Origin: Manihot esculenta
Lineage: Eukaryota > Streptophyta > Magnoliopsida > Malpighiales > Euphorbiaceae
DNA length: 64,000 nucleotides
Reading direction: 5' to 3'
Assembly (NCBI RefSeq): GCF_001659605.2
Contig: NC_035161.2
Span: 42,737,956-42,801,955, forward strand
Part shown: one piece after another, positions 46,140 through 59,426 of the stretch
Numbering within the stretch: position 1 is the first letter of the stretch
Layout: every line of letters starts with the position of its first letter
The notes under the pieces: model-generated
Seen by the model: the letters and a program-made list of their open reading frames with translations, nothing else
What the model was told of the DNA's origin: nothing
Databases searched by the model: none
Translations under genes and position numbers: made by a program

Positions 46140-49100
46140 TTTATAAACAAATGAAATATTAATTTATTAATATACTTATATTTTAATAATTTTTTAAAAA
46201 TAGATTTATTATGTTTAATATTTAAATTTTAACTAATAATAATTAATCTTAATTTATAAGTATTAAATGGATATATCACTTAATTTATATGTTTAGGTTA
46301 ATTAATAAATTAACAAATTAATAAATAATAATATATATATAATCAATAAATGATTAATAACTAACTCTTTAATAAATTTAATTATATTCTCTAATAGATG
46401 TTTAACTACAACTTTAACATATCTTTATTATATTTAATATTTAAATTATAACTAATAATAATTAATATTAGATTTAAATATCAAACCTGTGACTGTACAA
46501 AAATCTCATAAATAAAATTTTCAAGGAACACAAAATCTTTTAAAATCTAAATTCATTTTACAACAATCCCTACATATTTCAAAAAAATTTTCATTGCTGG
46601 ATTTAAAAATTTAGTGTATATATCTCAAATTTAGTGTTTTTTAAACTATGAACCAGATCTAAATTAATAATACTTAACGTACAAAGTAATTGGTGAAATT
46701 TTTATTTCTATGAACTAAAAACTCTTTTTTGTTTGCTAATATCCCATCAATTTTATAACACTCCACAGACCTTATTGTCAACGCTGTTTTGCCCTAATAG
46801 GCCATGCGCACGCCTCGTAGTTTATAAGTGCTCTAGAATTATGTCACAATCTCATAGAAGCAGCCCTACTCCACACTTATATAAGTGATATAATTAAATA
46901 TATACTGTAATTTATACACCACCCACAAGGGATACGAATATCATTAAGAGATGCCAGCTCATCCTCTCATTAATACAGTTTAGCACTTCTCATACCATAG
47001 GAAGCGACATCATTAAATAGTGATAGCAGAACTAACAAGTGACTTATTATTATCCATATGAACTTTTTTCATGGGATCTCCAATCACAAAGGTTGGGTTC
47101 CTATCACTATTAATTTCAAATTGTCTCAAGTTTCATTCCTCTCGATATTTATTTTATTAACTTTTTCCTTTAAAATATAGTCAAAGAATTGGCCAAATTC
47201 ACTTTGATTTCATATAATTAATGGATATAATTTCATTTCTCAGTAGCTGCTTAAATATATCATGTTTTAGACAAATATATCTATTTTTACTATTGAAGTT
47301 TTATTTTTTGCATTAATTATTGTCGTTTGGCAATTACAATATATGAATGATATTTATATTATTTTCAACATAATATTTGCTAAGAAACTTCTTAGCCACT
47401 TAAGTCTCATTGTCATATAATTTCAGATCAATAAACTCTGAATCCATAGTAGTTTTAATAATAATAATTGATTTCTAAATAATTGCACCATCAATTAAAT
47501 ACATAATTACTAGTGAATTTTATCTCATTTGAATTTAAATTTCAATTAACATCACTGTATTCTTCTAATACATTAGGATATGCACCATATAGAATACTAC
47601 AACTCATGATACCTCTTAAATAATTATTAAGTTTGACTAAAGTAACCCAATAATAATAATGACTAGATTATATGTAAATCTGTTCAATCTATATAGCATA
47701 AACTATATCTAAGTCTGAAAATTTTATTAAATACAACAATCTTCTAATAATATATATATATATAAATTGATCAATAATATAATCTCTATTCTTTTTTGGA
47801 AATTAACATTACATGAGATATTCACTAGTTTGACATTGGAATGTTTAAACTTCTTTAGAAAAAAACTTAATATTAATGCTCTTACAATGTAATTATATTA
47901 TCATTCTAATTTTAATAACCCAAATCACATTTGCTCTCTTTATATATTTTATATCAAATTTATATCTCTTATATTATAATTTGTATGAAATATAAGCATA
48001 TAACTAAGAAATCACTCATTTATCATTTATAAACTTTGTAAACATATACTTATCAACCTCAATAGGAAAAATAATAACCTTAATTAAAACTTGATCAAAT
48101 TTCTCATACTAAGGTTTAAGTAATTGTTTCAAAGCATATAAAGATTAAAAAATTTTGTTTTATTTTATTTTTCCTTCAAGTTATATCACATAAATTTTTT
48201 CTTTCAAATCTCCAAAAAATAAAAAATTAATTGGTAAATAAAGTTTTATACAAAAAAGCTAAAATAATTAAATTTGAAACTTTTTTTTAAGAATCAATAG
48301 ATATAATTTTAGTAAAACACCCCACACTTTTAAATAGTTTAGCTCAATTTTATAATTTTTCATAATTCATAATAGTCTTATTAATTAAAAGATATATATT
48401 TTATTTCTCATATTATGGTACTCTTAATGTTATTATCAATAAAAATAAAAATAAAAAAAATATAAGTCTATCTTTTAAAATAATAACAGTCATATGGCCT
48501 AACAAATTATAAAAAGATAACACTGCAAAATTTATTTGTTTGGTTAATCGATTCCTAGCTAAATAGGTATATCAATTAACTAAGAAAATAGTTTGATATT
48601 TTAGAACTAATAGGAATAACCATAAGATTAAAAATGAAAAAAAAATAAAAGAAAAAAAATATTGATACTAAGGCATTCATATACACTTATTCAAATATTC
48701 CATATAAAAAAAAAATTCTCTCTTTTTTTTTTCATTTGGTCAAGAAGCATAGTTTCTAAAAAATACCTCTACTTTTAAATAATTTAGGCAAATTTATTGT
48801 CGAGCCTTTCATTTTATATATAAATGAAAAAATTTAATAAATAAAAAATAAGAAATAGTCAATTTCAATTGGAGAAAAAGAATAGTAAATAATCTTGAGA
48901 AATAACCATTTTAATTTATACTCAATTGATTAAAATGCATAAGAATATTGTTAATTACAGTATTTTATAGCTCATTGTTCTAAGATCAAAATGAGAAAAG
49001 ATTTATTAAATACATTTTTTTAAATTCATTTTCAAAATGAGTTTAAAAATTTAATACTTGATCTATATCTATTTTTCCTCATAAACTGAAGAAAGACAAA

Positions 49101-49650
49101 AAAATAAAAATAAAGAATAATAATAATAATGAGAATAATAAACTCACCTGATTTTATTGTCTACCATTAATTTTTAACCGCAATCATTTTCAATAATCAA
49201 GATCCTGGAGTAGAATTTTTATTTTCTTTTAATAAGATTCTTTCATACCATTAAAGGATAAAACTAAATCTGGAAAATTATTGAAAAAATAGGATAGAAT
49301 AATAAAATCTAAGTCGTATTAGATACAGATTTATTTTGCAATCCCCGAGAATTAAACCGATTCTTCTGTAATTTTAATTTTTAGGGTCAGGACAATACGA
49401 ATTTATTTCTAATTTATAATCCATAAAAAATGATAGAGAAGAAAAGGAAAATGAGAGTGTCTTTCTTTGTAAATATACTTAGAGTTATTATAAAAATTTT
49501 GAGATAATATAATAAAATAATAATGGTCAAATTTAATATTAGATTTAAATATTAAAATTGTAATAATAAAAAAATCTCATAAATAAAATTTTCAACGACT
49601 ATAAAATCTTTTGAATTGTAAATTCATTTTACAGCATCCATAACGTTGTC
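46140..49650 (-). mobile_element. Decayed Ty1/copia element
   Basis: A minus-strand copia pol relic (about 48290-47080) is flanked by direct repeats of about 100 bp (about 46464-46563 and 49541-49640, both with TTAATATTAGATTTAAATAT and TCTCATAAATAAAATTTTCAA). Near 49,235-49,257 the minus strand has ATGGTATGAAAG, a possible worn primer site, which would put the 5' LTR at about 49,256-49,650. Parts of both flanks match the relic at 11.56-12.35 kb. The ends are approximate. Confidence 0.6.
47080..48290 (-). pseudogene. Copia reverse transcriptase and RNase H relic
   Basis: The minus strand, allowing for stops, reads LYALKQLLKP then YEKFDQVLIKV and EVDKYMFTKFINDK (copia RT, about 48200-48000). 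It continues as LVKLNNYLRGIMSCSILYGA with EEYSDVN (connection and RNase H start, about 47650-47560) and TMDSEFIDLK (RNase H, about 47450). The motif order is that of Ty1/copia pol. In-frame stops and A/T drift show it is old. Confidence 0.75.
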
Positions 49651-50488
49651 CATAACACAGTAAATTTGAGAGTTAGAGTTTAAACATGTCTCTACTTTTT
49701 TATTCTCTTGTGAATCTAGTTATGTTCACGACTTTTTTTAATTTTAAAATATAGAATTCAAATATAATTTTTCTCTTGTTATTCTTTTTATTCTATCAAT
49801 ATATCAAAACTCAAATAAATCAATTTGTTTTAAGTAAAATCAAATTTAAAATCCAAGTGTAAGTATATTATAATTTAATTAAGGGATGAAATTATGCTTG
49901 GGAGGAAGTTTTGGAGATAGCTTATCATTATTTTGGAAGGATATAATGTGGCTATAATATATAGTATCCCTTGCGCTCTCTCTTCTTCTAATGTTGATTA
50001 CAGTGTTAATGCAGATTTTTCTATTGTGAACTTACGGTGGATAAAAATGGGAATCGGGGAACTTTAATGCAATTTTCGTTATAATGTGTGGGCTCAACAT
50101 TATTTTTTTATTGATATTGAGGATGAGAATTGAGGTGTTTAACTAAGAGCTCTCAAGTTCAACTAAATACACTTACTATTGGACTCCCTTGGTGCTGACT
50201 CAACATTTCTTTATATGTATTGAAATATCTATTTGATTTAATGAGGTATCTCTTGGAAAAAAAAAATAAAAAACAAAGGGATGATAATTCAGCACGTATA
50301 AAATTTGATGATAATTTTGCGTCCAAATTAAAAATCATTAAATTTGTATTCAATAAATTTGAATTGCAAGAAATTTGTTCAGTTTTAGACTAGAATGAAA
50401 CTTTTCTATTTTTAAAAAAGTTAAATATTAAATTTAATCATAATTAAAATTATAGTCTTATGCATGTAGAAATATTGTCATAACCTAT
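49651..50488. other. AT-rich intergenic DNA
   Basis: No supported gene or element. A short minus frame at 50.16-50.35 kb has no recognised features. Confidence 0.5.
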
Positions 50489-50727
50489 TGATGATCTGAG
50501 ATCCAGAAAAATAGAGTTTTACAAGGGTTCTGTAAGCTTGAGAGAAAACTTAGACCTAGAGAGGAGTATTTCTCCTTTTATCTATTTCCTTTTGTCCGCT
50601 AGTGACGTGTAACAGAATGTATGTCATTGGGCCACCTGTCCTTGTCACGTTGATATGGACGTACGAGGAAATCAGATCGCTGTCCCATGCGTAACGGCCC
50701 CTGATTCTCCCGGATGCGCGTGCGGGT
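50489..50727 (+). repeat. Second copy of the 0.5-kb LTR-like repeat, cut by LTR D
   Basis: Starts TGATGATCTGAGATCC and matches the minus strand of 25611-26101 over about 240 bp with many substitutions. The match stops at 50727, where Ty3 LTR D begins, so D inserted into this copy. Confidence 0.65.
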
Positions 50728-51529
50728 TGTAACAGCCCGGAAACCGAACTGCCACCGGCACTAGGATCCAGATCGACTTAAGGTCGCCGGGACCCGTAGT
50801 AAGCCTGTTATCCTGACTGTGAACCTGTGACATCCCATACATGATCATATATTTTCTGTAAAAAACATAAAACTTTTCTTCATTCCAAGGCTTAACCTGT
50901 GCATGCACTATCTCTGTTCTCTACCAATCCCTACTAGAGCTCCTCATTGCTCTAGGCGGATAAAACTCATAATGTTAAGCCTGATTTTCTCATAAACATA
51001 CAACAATATATAAACATAAACTGATCATGTGAAAACACAAAAAGGGATTACAACTCTTATAATCAAGCACCATTCTATACACTGTACACATACATTATCT
51101 CTTTACATTTACATGTCCACACTGACTAACTATTACAAACTATATACTCTTCCTGTACCCTGCTGACTTCCCTCTGAATTCTGAACCTGCACAACTGGAG
51201 TTAGGGGAGAGGGATGAGCTACTATAGCCCAGTGAGTAGAACAGTAATAAAGAACAGGTGATAAAACATGCTCTCATGCAATGTATCACATCACAAGTAA
51301 TCACATCTCAGCATGGACGGATCAGCACTCCCTCTATACCATATGCCTGGTCCCCGTAGGGCTGTTCCAAGTCTTTGTGCCTGGTCCCCGTAGGGCTGTT
51401 CCAGGTCTTTCCTCTGAGGGCTATTGAATCCTTACTATGTCCATATAGTCATAGAATCAAGGATAAATGCAATGCATCATATTCGTGTACACTAATGCAC
51501 TCATCCTATAGCATATTCATGATGCATGA
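50728..51529 (-). mobile_element. Ty3 LTR D, visible part
   Basis: Starts TGTAACAGCCCGG, the inverse of the Ty3 LTR end, and includes the GCTTACTACGGGTCCCGG-like end block. A two-copy tandem repeat (GCCTGGTCCCCGTAGGGCTG) lies at about 51354-51410. Element C enters it at 51530; the rest of D would lie beyond the window. Confidence 0.75.
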
Positions 51530-53988
51530 TGTAATACCCGGCTAGATCAGGCAGCGGAATTCTTCCCGTCCGGTGGGGAATCAAGGATGTCAGAGGTGTC
51601 TAGAGGGGTAGAGTGAAGGTTTTCTAAAAGATTTGTCAATGTTTTAATAAGTTTTAAAGTGTTGTAAACTTTTGGAGTGGATAAGACTTGAGTTTTGAAG
51701 AGAAAAGACCAAGGAGGCAGAATGCAGGTTCGGCCGCCGAAGGTAATGTTCGGCCGCCGAAAGTGCTATAGGTTCGGCTTCTGAAACTTCACGTTAGGCC
51801 GCCGAATGTTGCATGGTTTTGCATGCAGTTTCGGCAGCCGAAGGAAAGGCGGTTGGCCACCTATTTAGGCCCCTTTGACCGGCCATGGAGGGTGCTGGAA
51901 GCTCCCTTTGTGGTCAAGGTGGGGTTTATGCTCTCCTTGGATGTTTTCATGAGGTTTTTGCAAGGTTTTCATAAGTTTGCACTTGGTTTTGAAGGTTTTG
52001 AGTAAAAAGAGGAAGATGTGGAGCTTGAAGCTTGAGGAGCTTGGTTTCTCCATGTTTTGAAGCTAGGATCACACCAGCCATGAGGTAAGTGTTGATCCTT
52101 ATGTTTTATAGTGTTTGAAGCAAGTTGTATGGAGGGAAAAGGAAGAGTTGCATGGTGAGGTGTAAAAGGATGTTTTTGAGGGTTTTTATGCATGAGTATG
52201 TTTATGTGTTATGGGTGTTGGTTGTTGGGGTTTTTAGGTAGTTTTGGACCCCTTTGTGTATATATGTGAGTATATGCTTGCTGTGTGTGTTGAGATGCAT
52301 GTTGAGTGAGGTTTGGGGGACGTTGAGCATGAGGTGAGCGAGGTTCTGCCTAACTGGAGAACCCAGCTTCGGCCGCCGAAGGAGGGTTCGGCCGCCGAAC
52401 GTGTTGAGGAGGTGGTTTCGGCTGCCTAAACCTGCCCCCGAAGGATTTGACTTTCGTCTCTGGAGGGGAGGTTCGGTCGCCGAAGGTGCCGCCGAAGGTT
52501 AGAGACTTTCGTCTCTGGAGTATGTTTTGGCCCCCGAACCTTGCCCCCGAAGGCTTCAGCCGCCGAAAGAAGAGCTTCGGCCGCCGAAAGTAGACGAGTT
52601 TCGTCTCTGGAGAGGACATTCGGCCGCCGAATCTGCCGCCGAAAGTGTCCTGTCCAGCCTTCTTTTGCATGCTTTGTGTGATTGTTCTAGGATCTTTTAG
52701 GGGGTTTTTGGGGAGTTGTTTAAGAGATGTTTCGAGTTATGATAGAGTATGTTTGGTACCTCATCTGAGTCCTCCATTGTAGGATTGGACCCGAGGAACC
52801 GAGGTGGTCAGCAGTAGTAGCTGCTTCAGAGTTAGCGGTAGCCTAGAGTTAGCCAAGCAGTGGCTACAGGTGAGTGGAACGACACTTACTATTTTAAATT
52901 GAGAAATGACACGTTTCAAGCATGATCCATGCATCATAAAATGCCATGTGATGTATTAGGTTGTGTTGCATTAGGTTGTGTTGCATTAGAATTCACGAAT
53001 ATGATGCATTGCATAAGTTGTTGTTCTTGTGGATGACCATTGGATGATCCTTAGCCCTTGATAGTAGATGAGATATTATGACAGAGATATGGCTGAGATA
53101 GCCATACCAGGTCGCCCCTGGATAGTCCAAGTCGCTCCTGGTACTATGATAAAGATAGACAGACAGTACAAGTGAAGTCTTGGTGAGGCCTAATCGCCCC
53201 AGGCACAGTTGGGTATGTATGTTATGATTCAGATAAGAGTAGTCCCGGTGAGGCCTCATCGCCCCGGGCACAGTTGGGTATATCCTAATATGCATAGGTA
53301 GAGGGCTATTGGTGACAAGTCATCCGTGTGGTGATATGTTTGTGATGTGATGCATTTCATGATAGCCTGTAATGACTGAACTGTTTTCTTGTTCCTACTC
53401 ACTAGGCTATAGAGCTCATCCCTCTCCCTTAACCCCAGGTTTGCAGGTTCTGAGATAGCTACGGGAAGTCAGAGTCAGCAAGAGTATCGAGGAAAGATAC
53501 GCATGTACATATGTAATAGATCAGTGGACATGATGTAATTAAAGTTTAGTTGGTAATGTAATGTAGGGATATGTAGTGTCATATGATGGATAGAGTTGTG
53601 CTATGCCCCAGTGTATGAATAATCCCTTTGTACATGTATTCTGTTTTACGTTTCTTGATGAGAAATGTACTGAACCAGGTTTAATGTATGGCATATGTAG
53701 AGTGTGATGGGAAGAAAGGGTTTCACTCCCTTGACCCTAAGTGGACAGCATCCACTAGTGTAAGCCCTGAAGGCTATTCCAGATTTGACAGGATGAGAGT
53801 ATGCTTTGGTTAAGCCTGGTTAGTCATCCAATTTTTATATATATGTTTGATCATGTACAGGATTTTTCAGGTACACAGAGACTATAGTCAGCTTGCTACG
53901 GGTCCCGGCGGCCTTAAGCCGATCTGGATCCTAGTGCCAGTGATAGTTCAGGCCGTTACAGAGGGGTATCGTTTTCCGGGCTGTTACA
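51530..53988 (+). repeat. 5' LTR of element C
   Basis: 2,459 bp, TGTAATACCC to GCTGTTACA. It holds clusters of GGCCGCCGAA at 51.73-51.85 and 52.37-52.64 kb and a private tandem repeat at 53177-53280 (GGTGAGGCCT..ATCGCCCC..GGCACAGTTGGGTA twice). The promoter box is weaker than in the other LTRs (CTATTTAGG), and the splice-donor position reads GTGGGG. Confidence 0.88.
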
Positions 53989-53991
53989 GAT

Positions 53992-54003
53992 TGGTATCAG
54001 AGC
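53992..54003 (+). other. Primer-binding site of element C
   Basis: TGGTATCAGAGC, 3 bases after the LTR end, complementary to initiator methionine tRNA. Confidence 0.9.
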
Positions 54004-54285
54004 ATAGGGCCTCATAAGTACGGTGTGGGGCGTAAAGTTGTTCAAGGATTAGAGAGAACCCACATCGGAAAGAGGTTGGTTTATAGGTGATAGGAGGGCA
54101 AGCACAATAGGTAAAATCATGTCCACTAGGATAGGATGTAGTGTCCTGTCTTGCATGATGATGTGGAATGCCATGACGAGATGCATGTGCATTATTGTTC
54201 TGTTATCTATGTGTTGTGGATTCATGTGTTCTCACATGAATCCTTTGCTGATGTTTTGTGTGATGTTGTGCTTTTCAGAAACAGG

Positions 54286-55380
54286 ATGAGAGGAACTCGT
54301 CGGTCTGTGAGATTGACAGGAGCTCCGCCAGAGAATGAGGGCATGGATGCCCAGTTCCCTGTTTTGCAAAGAGCAACGTCAGATAGTTTTAGTAGGGAAG
54401 GTACATCAAGGGATCCTAGAAGGTCTTTTGATGAGCGTAGAAGAGGAGTAGTGCAAGGTGGTATGTCAGCTGATATGAGAGCAGTAGAGGAGGATGAACA
54501 GAGAAGAGATAGTAGCATGGGCATGAGTATGTTAGGGGGAGATGTGGGTGAGTCCCAAGGAGGCACTCAGGCCTCGGGATTTGTTCCACCTCAGTATCCA
54601 CCCTACCCGTGGGGGACAGGGTATCCGATGAGTGGTACATTGGATTTCCCTCAGTATAACCCATATCCCACCTTTATACCCTATCCTTCTTTTTACCCGC
54701 CATATCCACAGTATCCTATGTTTCCACCTTTCTATTGTTACCCAGGTTCAGCAAACCTTAATCCAAGGAATGTTGCACATCCTCCACCACCAGTAGAATC
54801 AGTAGCCCCAGTTGTGCAACCATCTAAGTCTAGTTCACCTGGAGAAAGTAAGGTAAAGATGATAGATTATTTGAGGTTAGATGGCCCTAAGTTTGAAATG
54901 GGTGATGACCCTTTGGAATATCTTAGAACGGTCAAGATGTTAACTGATGAGTTGGGAGTTAGTGAGAGTGGAGCCATTCAGATGGCAGGGGTCACATTGA
55001 AATGTAAAAAGGCAAAGGAATGGTTTAATCAGTATGTGAACCCGAGGGTAGAAAGTGTATCTTGGGAACAGTTTGTTAATGCGTTTGTAGAATGGGTTTT
55101 TCCAGATCGCTCAAGCGAAAGTTTGCACGAGATAGGAGGTATGGCACAAAAGATAGCGGCTAGTACCAAACTCGCAGGGACAAGTGATGTTAATCTCTCC
55201 CCTCTACACGAGGCTGGTACAGCAAGGAAGAAGGGAGGCAGAGGCCTCAGGAGATCAAAGAAGAGTAAGGTCTGGAATAGGTTAAAGTCTGGTTTGAGTT
55301 CTGGTCGAGGTAGGTCTAGATGTGCGAGGTGTGGAAGACCACACAGAGGAGTCTGCTGGTATGGGACAATAGCTTGTTAA
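54286..55380 (+). pseudogene. Gag of element C, stop in zinc knuckle
   Basis: 364 codons from ATG at 54286 (MRGTRRSVRL), 7 bases after a TTTTCAG acceptor. A Pro/Tyr-rich segment (residues about 110-170) precedes the gag core (KMIDYLRLDGPKFEMGDDP to WEQFVNAFVEWVFPD), then a deletion and a basic stretch with CARCGRPHRGVC. The frame ends at TAA 55378-55380 where the family has the Phe of CFTCG; the knuckle continues in frame after the stop as RCGQEGHLIREC. The protein is therefore truncated before its zinc knuckle. Upstream in-frame codons from 54151 are probably intron. Confidence 0.75.
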
Positions 55381-56794
55381 AGGTGCGGACAGGAGGGGCA
55401 TTTAATACGTGAGTGTCCTACTGCGCCTCGGAGAACACAGCCCCAGCGGACCTTATCAGGTAGAGCTGTTCAACAGGAGGCAGCCACATCAGATTCAGTG
55501 GTGCCAGGTATGTTTACTTGTGGACTCTAGTCGAATGGTAGTTAATGTGAGAATAGCAAAGTATAGCAAAGTTAGATATTCAGATAGAGATTCAGAAAAA
55601 AAATTAATCGCCTAGAGGTGAGTAAACGAGAGAAGAGCTCGAGAAAGTTGATATAAGAATAGAAGTATGTGATAGAGTTAGAAGTCCAAAATGGAAGTTA
55701 AGAGGTGCAGATTCAGAGAAGAGAGGCTTAAGAGTAAGACCAAGCGGAAGTAAGACAGGTTTGAATAAGAAAGAAAGAAGAGAAAGAGTAAGTATAAGAT
55801 AAGAGAGAAAGTGAGAAAGAATAGATGAGTAAGTGAACTAGACCAGCGCAGAGTATAAAGAACGAGGAAGGAAGACAAAGAGCAGGGGAATAAGAAAACC
55901 AGAAGAGTAAGTGGATTAGATCAACGTAAGAGGAAGAGAGTTTGAGAAAGTTGGATGTGCAAAGTGAAAGTAAGAGGTGAAGGTTTAAAGCAGAAGAATA
56001 AGATAGATCACAGTAAAAAGGAAAAGAAGAAGTAAGAAGGAGGTTAGAAAGAGAAAGAGAGATTTTAGTTTAGTCTGGGATCCAGTGGTAGTTGAGGCAG
56101 AGGAAAAGGGTGAGCTTTTTCTTCACTAGGTTCCCGAGAGAAGTTCCATTAGCTTTGGCTTGGATCTTCATCCTGACTCAGTAGGAGGCTAACACATCGA
56201 ACAAGGTGACGTCAGACACGTTCACTTGGTAGTGTTCGGAGGTGTATGCTGTTTGTTTTGGACCCCAGTGTTTCGCTTTCCTTATTGTTTGTGAGCCGTT
56301 GATAGAGTGGGTTTGATGACTTCTGGGCTTAGAGTGTGTCGTTGGGTCAATGGACCTGAGTATGATCCATCTGAAGCAGAGTTAGTTAGTCAGTTCAGTT
56401 CATAGTTAATAGTGAGTAGATGCGATCCAGCTGACCTTATGGGTCTAGAGTTGACTGTTTGATGTCATTCTAGGGCGGCTTGGCTAACTACTCATAGTAC
56501 TACCTGTGTCTGCAGAGACAAGGTAGGAGAGTTTAGAGCTTAAGATGGATCAGAGATAGTTCGCAGAGACAGAGTATAGGTGCCTAGAGGTTTGAGGTCA
56601 ACCCATCAGGCTCATATTTTGCTCAGGAAAGGTTGTCAGAGGGTTCTAGCTCTTGTGAGTAAGTTTAGTAGTCAGGTTAGGGAATCAGCCTCAGTACCTA
56701 TAGCTAGTGAGTTCTGGATGTTTCCCAGATAAGCTGTCAGGTGTACCATCTGTTCAGGAGTTAGAGTTTGGACTAGGAGTGGTGTCTGGACGCG
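55381..56794 (+). other. Decayed internal region of element C
   Basis: Contains the rest of the zinc knuckle, then 55.56-56.05 kb of purine-rich (GA-rich) sequence without frames, then spacer sequence that parallels element A (for example the TCGTTGGGTCAATGGACCTG-like stretch). No protease is visible. Confidence 0.55.
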
Positions 56795-57060
56795 GAACCA
56801 TGTCTTTCCTCCTACCTTACAGAATGGTACCTGCAGAGAGTGGAGAGTAGAGCTAGAATAGTATAGAAGTGTCGTAGATAAAGGTTTTATCCGACCTAGT
56901 ACCTCACCCTGGACTGTGCCAGTGTTGTTATGGGAAACGAAGGATGGCTCCTTGAGACTTGGCTGTGGCGGTAAACAGTTAACAGGGTCACTACTAAGGA
57001 TCGGTTTCCTAGTTAAGATTGATGATCTATGAGCACAGCTAGTAAAAGATAGTTATGAGG
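56760..57060 (+). pseudogene. Decayed N-terminal RT stub of element C
   Basis: Frame-broken pieces read PYRMVPAE (about 56820), [20 protein letters not shown] (about 56900) and KIDDL (about 57020). They correspond to the same part of RT that is left in element A; nothing of the catalytic core follows. Confidence 0.72.
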
Positions 57061-57142
57061 GCAGTGTGATCAAAGATTTGGAGTACTACCTGCTGAGAGT
57101 TAGAGATTGAAAGTTGAAAGGGAAAAGAGTAAAGATCAGAGT

Positions 57143-59421
57143 TGTAATACCCGGCTAGACTCCGGTATCGGAATTCCTACCGTCCGGTGGAATCTCGGAT
57201 GTCGGAAGCCTCTAGTAGGGTAGAAACATGTTTTCATAAAATTTTTTAAGGTATTTCATGGTTTTAAGTAAAATGGAAATGAGTTTTTGCATTAAAACAA
57301 CCTTGGAGGAAAACTCAGGTTCGGCCGCCGAACCTCAAGTTCGGCTGCCGAACATGCATGCCTTCGGGAGCGCCTTTAGGCCCCCGAAAGCACAAGTGAG
57401 GGAAGTCCAAGTTCGGCCGCCGAACCTCAAGTTCGGCCGCCGAACATGGCATGCATGCAGAGGCACATTCAGCCCCCGAACGTGGCCTGGCCAGCCACTA
57501 TAAAAGGGTCCCTTAGCCGAAAATGGGCGAGCTTTTCCCCATTTTCGGCCAAGGTGAGCTTTCCGCCGCCCCTCACCGATCTTTGATGTTTTTCCTCTAG
57601 ATCTTTCAAGTTTTTCACTTGTTTTAACTTCGTTTTGAAGATTTGAGCTTTTGAGCAAAGTTTTGGAGCTTTGAGGTTCAAGAACTCAAATCTCTCCCAA
57701 CTCCAAGTTTGGTCGCCTCTACTCTCGATCTTCAAGAGGTAAGAGTCGATCTCTAGCTTATAGTATGTTTTAAGTAAGTTTTATGAAGTTCATGGGGGTA
57801 GAATGCATGTTTTATGGGTTTTTGGTGTGATTTTGAACAATGTGAGTTACTTGGGTGTTGTAGTTGGGGTTTTTGATGGTTTGATGCCCCTAGAAACTTG
57901 TATGTTTGCTTGTGTATGTTTGGGAATGTTGTAGAATAGGTTTATGCATGTTTGGATGAGGTTGGAGGCACAAATGCATAAGGGAGCTGAGTTTCTGCCA
58001 TTCTGGGAGAAACCAGGTTCGGCAGCCGAAGGAACTTTCGGCCTCCGAACGTGCTTGTGGAGGCAGCCTTCGGCTGCCAAAACTTGCCCCCGAAAGGAGA
58101 CTTTCGTCTCTGTCTGGAACTTTCGGCCGCCGAAAGTGCCGCCGAACATGCATGAGTTTCGCCTCTGTCTCGGAGTTTCGACCGCCGAAGGTGCCGCCGA
58201 ACCTGCCTGACTTTCGGCTCTGGAGGGACTTTCGACCGCCGAACCTGCCGCCGAAAGTGCCATGTCCAGCCCTTTCTTGCATGTTTTTCTATGATTATTC
58301 CATGATGTTTTAGGGGGTTTTTGGGGAATAGTTTAGAGTTATGTTCACATATGTTTGGTCCCTCATTTGAGTCCACCTGTGTAGGTTCGGACCCGAGGAA
58401 CCGAGGACCCCCGCAGTGAGTCTGTTGTCCCAGTGTTTGGTCAGAGCTATCCAGAGGTGAGTGGAATAACCTATTATGTTTTAAAGCAAATAATGTACTT
58501 TTTAGCATGCTTCATGCATCATGAATGCCATGTGATGAATTAGGTTGCTTGCATTAGAATTCACGAATATGTTGCATTGCATATCTTTATGTTGATGTGG
58601 ATGAATGTTGGATGATCCATAGCCCTCGATCTATGATATGACGATGTGATATGTACGGTATGGGATGTAAGACTAGTGGGACCCATTCTACGTTCGCTGG
58701 CACTATGTAAGGGAAAGACCAGGACCCACAGTTGGACACTGTTATGTTATGACATGTAAGGGAAAGACCAGGACCCATTCTACGTTCTGGCACAGTTGGA
58801 CCATGTAGAGGGCTATTGGTGACAAGTTCATCCTTGATGTGATTAGCTGTGATGTGATGCATTCCATGATCCATATGATTTAAATGTTTTTTTTCTATTC
58901 TGCTCACTGGGCTCTAGTAGCTCACCCCTCTCCCATTTCCCCAGGATTGCAGGTACAGGGTAGACCAGGAGGTTTACAAGAGTAATGAAGTCTGATTTAT
59001 GTAATAGATAGTGTGGACATGATAAATGTATTAATGTTATGTAAAAGTACAGTTTCAGTCATGTAATGATATTGAGGATTAGATATTGTGCTTGACATTG
59101 TGTATGAGGTATCCCTTTTATTACATGATAAAAAATGTTTTATAATGTTCATGAAAGCCAACTCATCTCATGTTGTATCTCCCGTTGGGGCATTGATGAG
59201 ATCCCACAGAGGGATCACGATTATGATTATGACTATGTACATGTATGTTCAGGTTGAGTTGGATGTTTGAAGGAAAAGTTTTAAATTTTTATGTATGTTG
59301 TTGATCATGTATGGGATTATACAGGTTTACAGGTTATATGTCAGGCTTGCTACGGGTCCCGGCGGCCTTAAGCCGATCTGGATCCTAGCGCCGGTAGCGG
59401 TCCGATTTTCAGGTCGTGACA
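57143..59421 (+). mobile_element. Solo Ty3 LTR inside element C
   Basis: 2,279 bp, TGTAATACCCGG to GGTCGTGACA, with the duplication AGAGT at 57138-57142 and 59422-59426. No internal region remains, so two LTRs recombined. It carries TATAAAAG (57499), a donor GTGAGC (57554), palindrome clusters at 57.32-57.48 and 58.02-58.26 kb and a private tandem repeat at 58706-58802 (GGGAAAGACCAGGACCCA twice). It is closest to LTR E. Confidence 0.88.
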
Positions 59422-59426
59422 AGAGT

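Noticed and set aside
52360..52650. CRISPR-like pattern of short repeated palindromes
   Set aside because: Spacing is irregular, spacers are not unique, and the motif is part of plant LTRs that recur across the window.
57942..58508. Overlapping open frames of 88-188 codons on both strands in LTRs (also 33.1-33.8, 52.35-52.67, 61.4-61.8 kb)
   Set aside because: They arise from the GC-rich GGCCGCCGAA clusters, which lack stop codons in many frames. They overlap each other, change between LTR copies, and have no domain.
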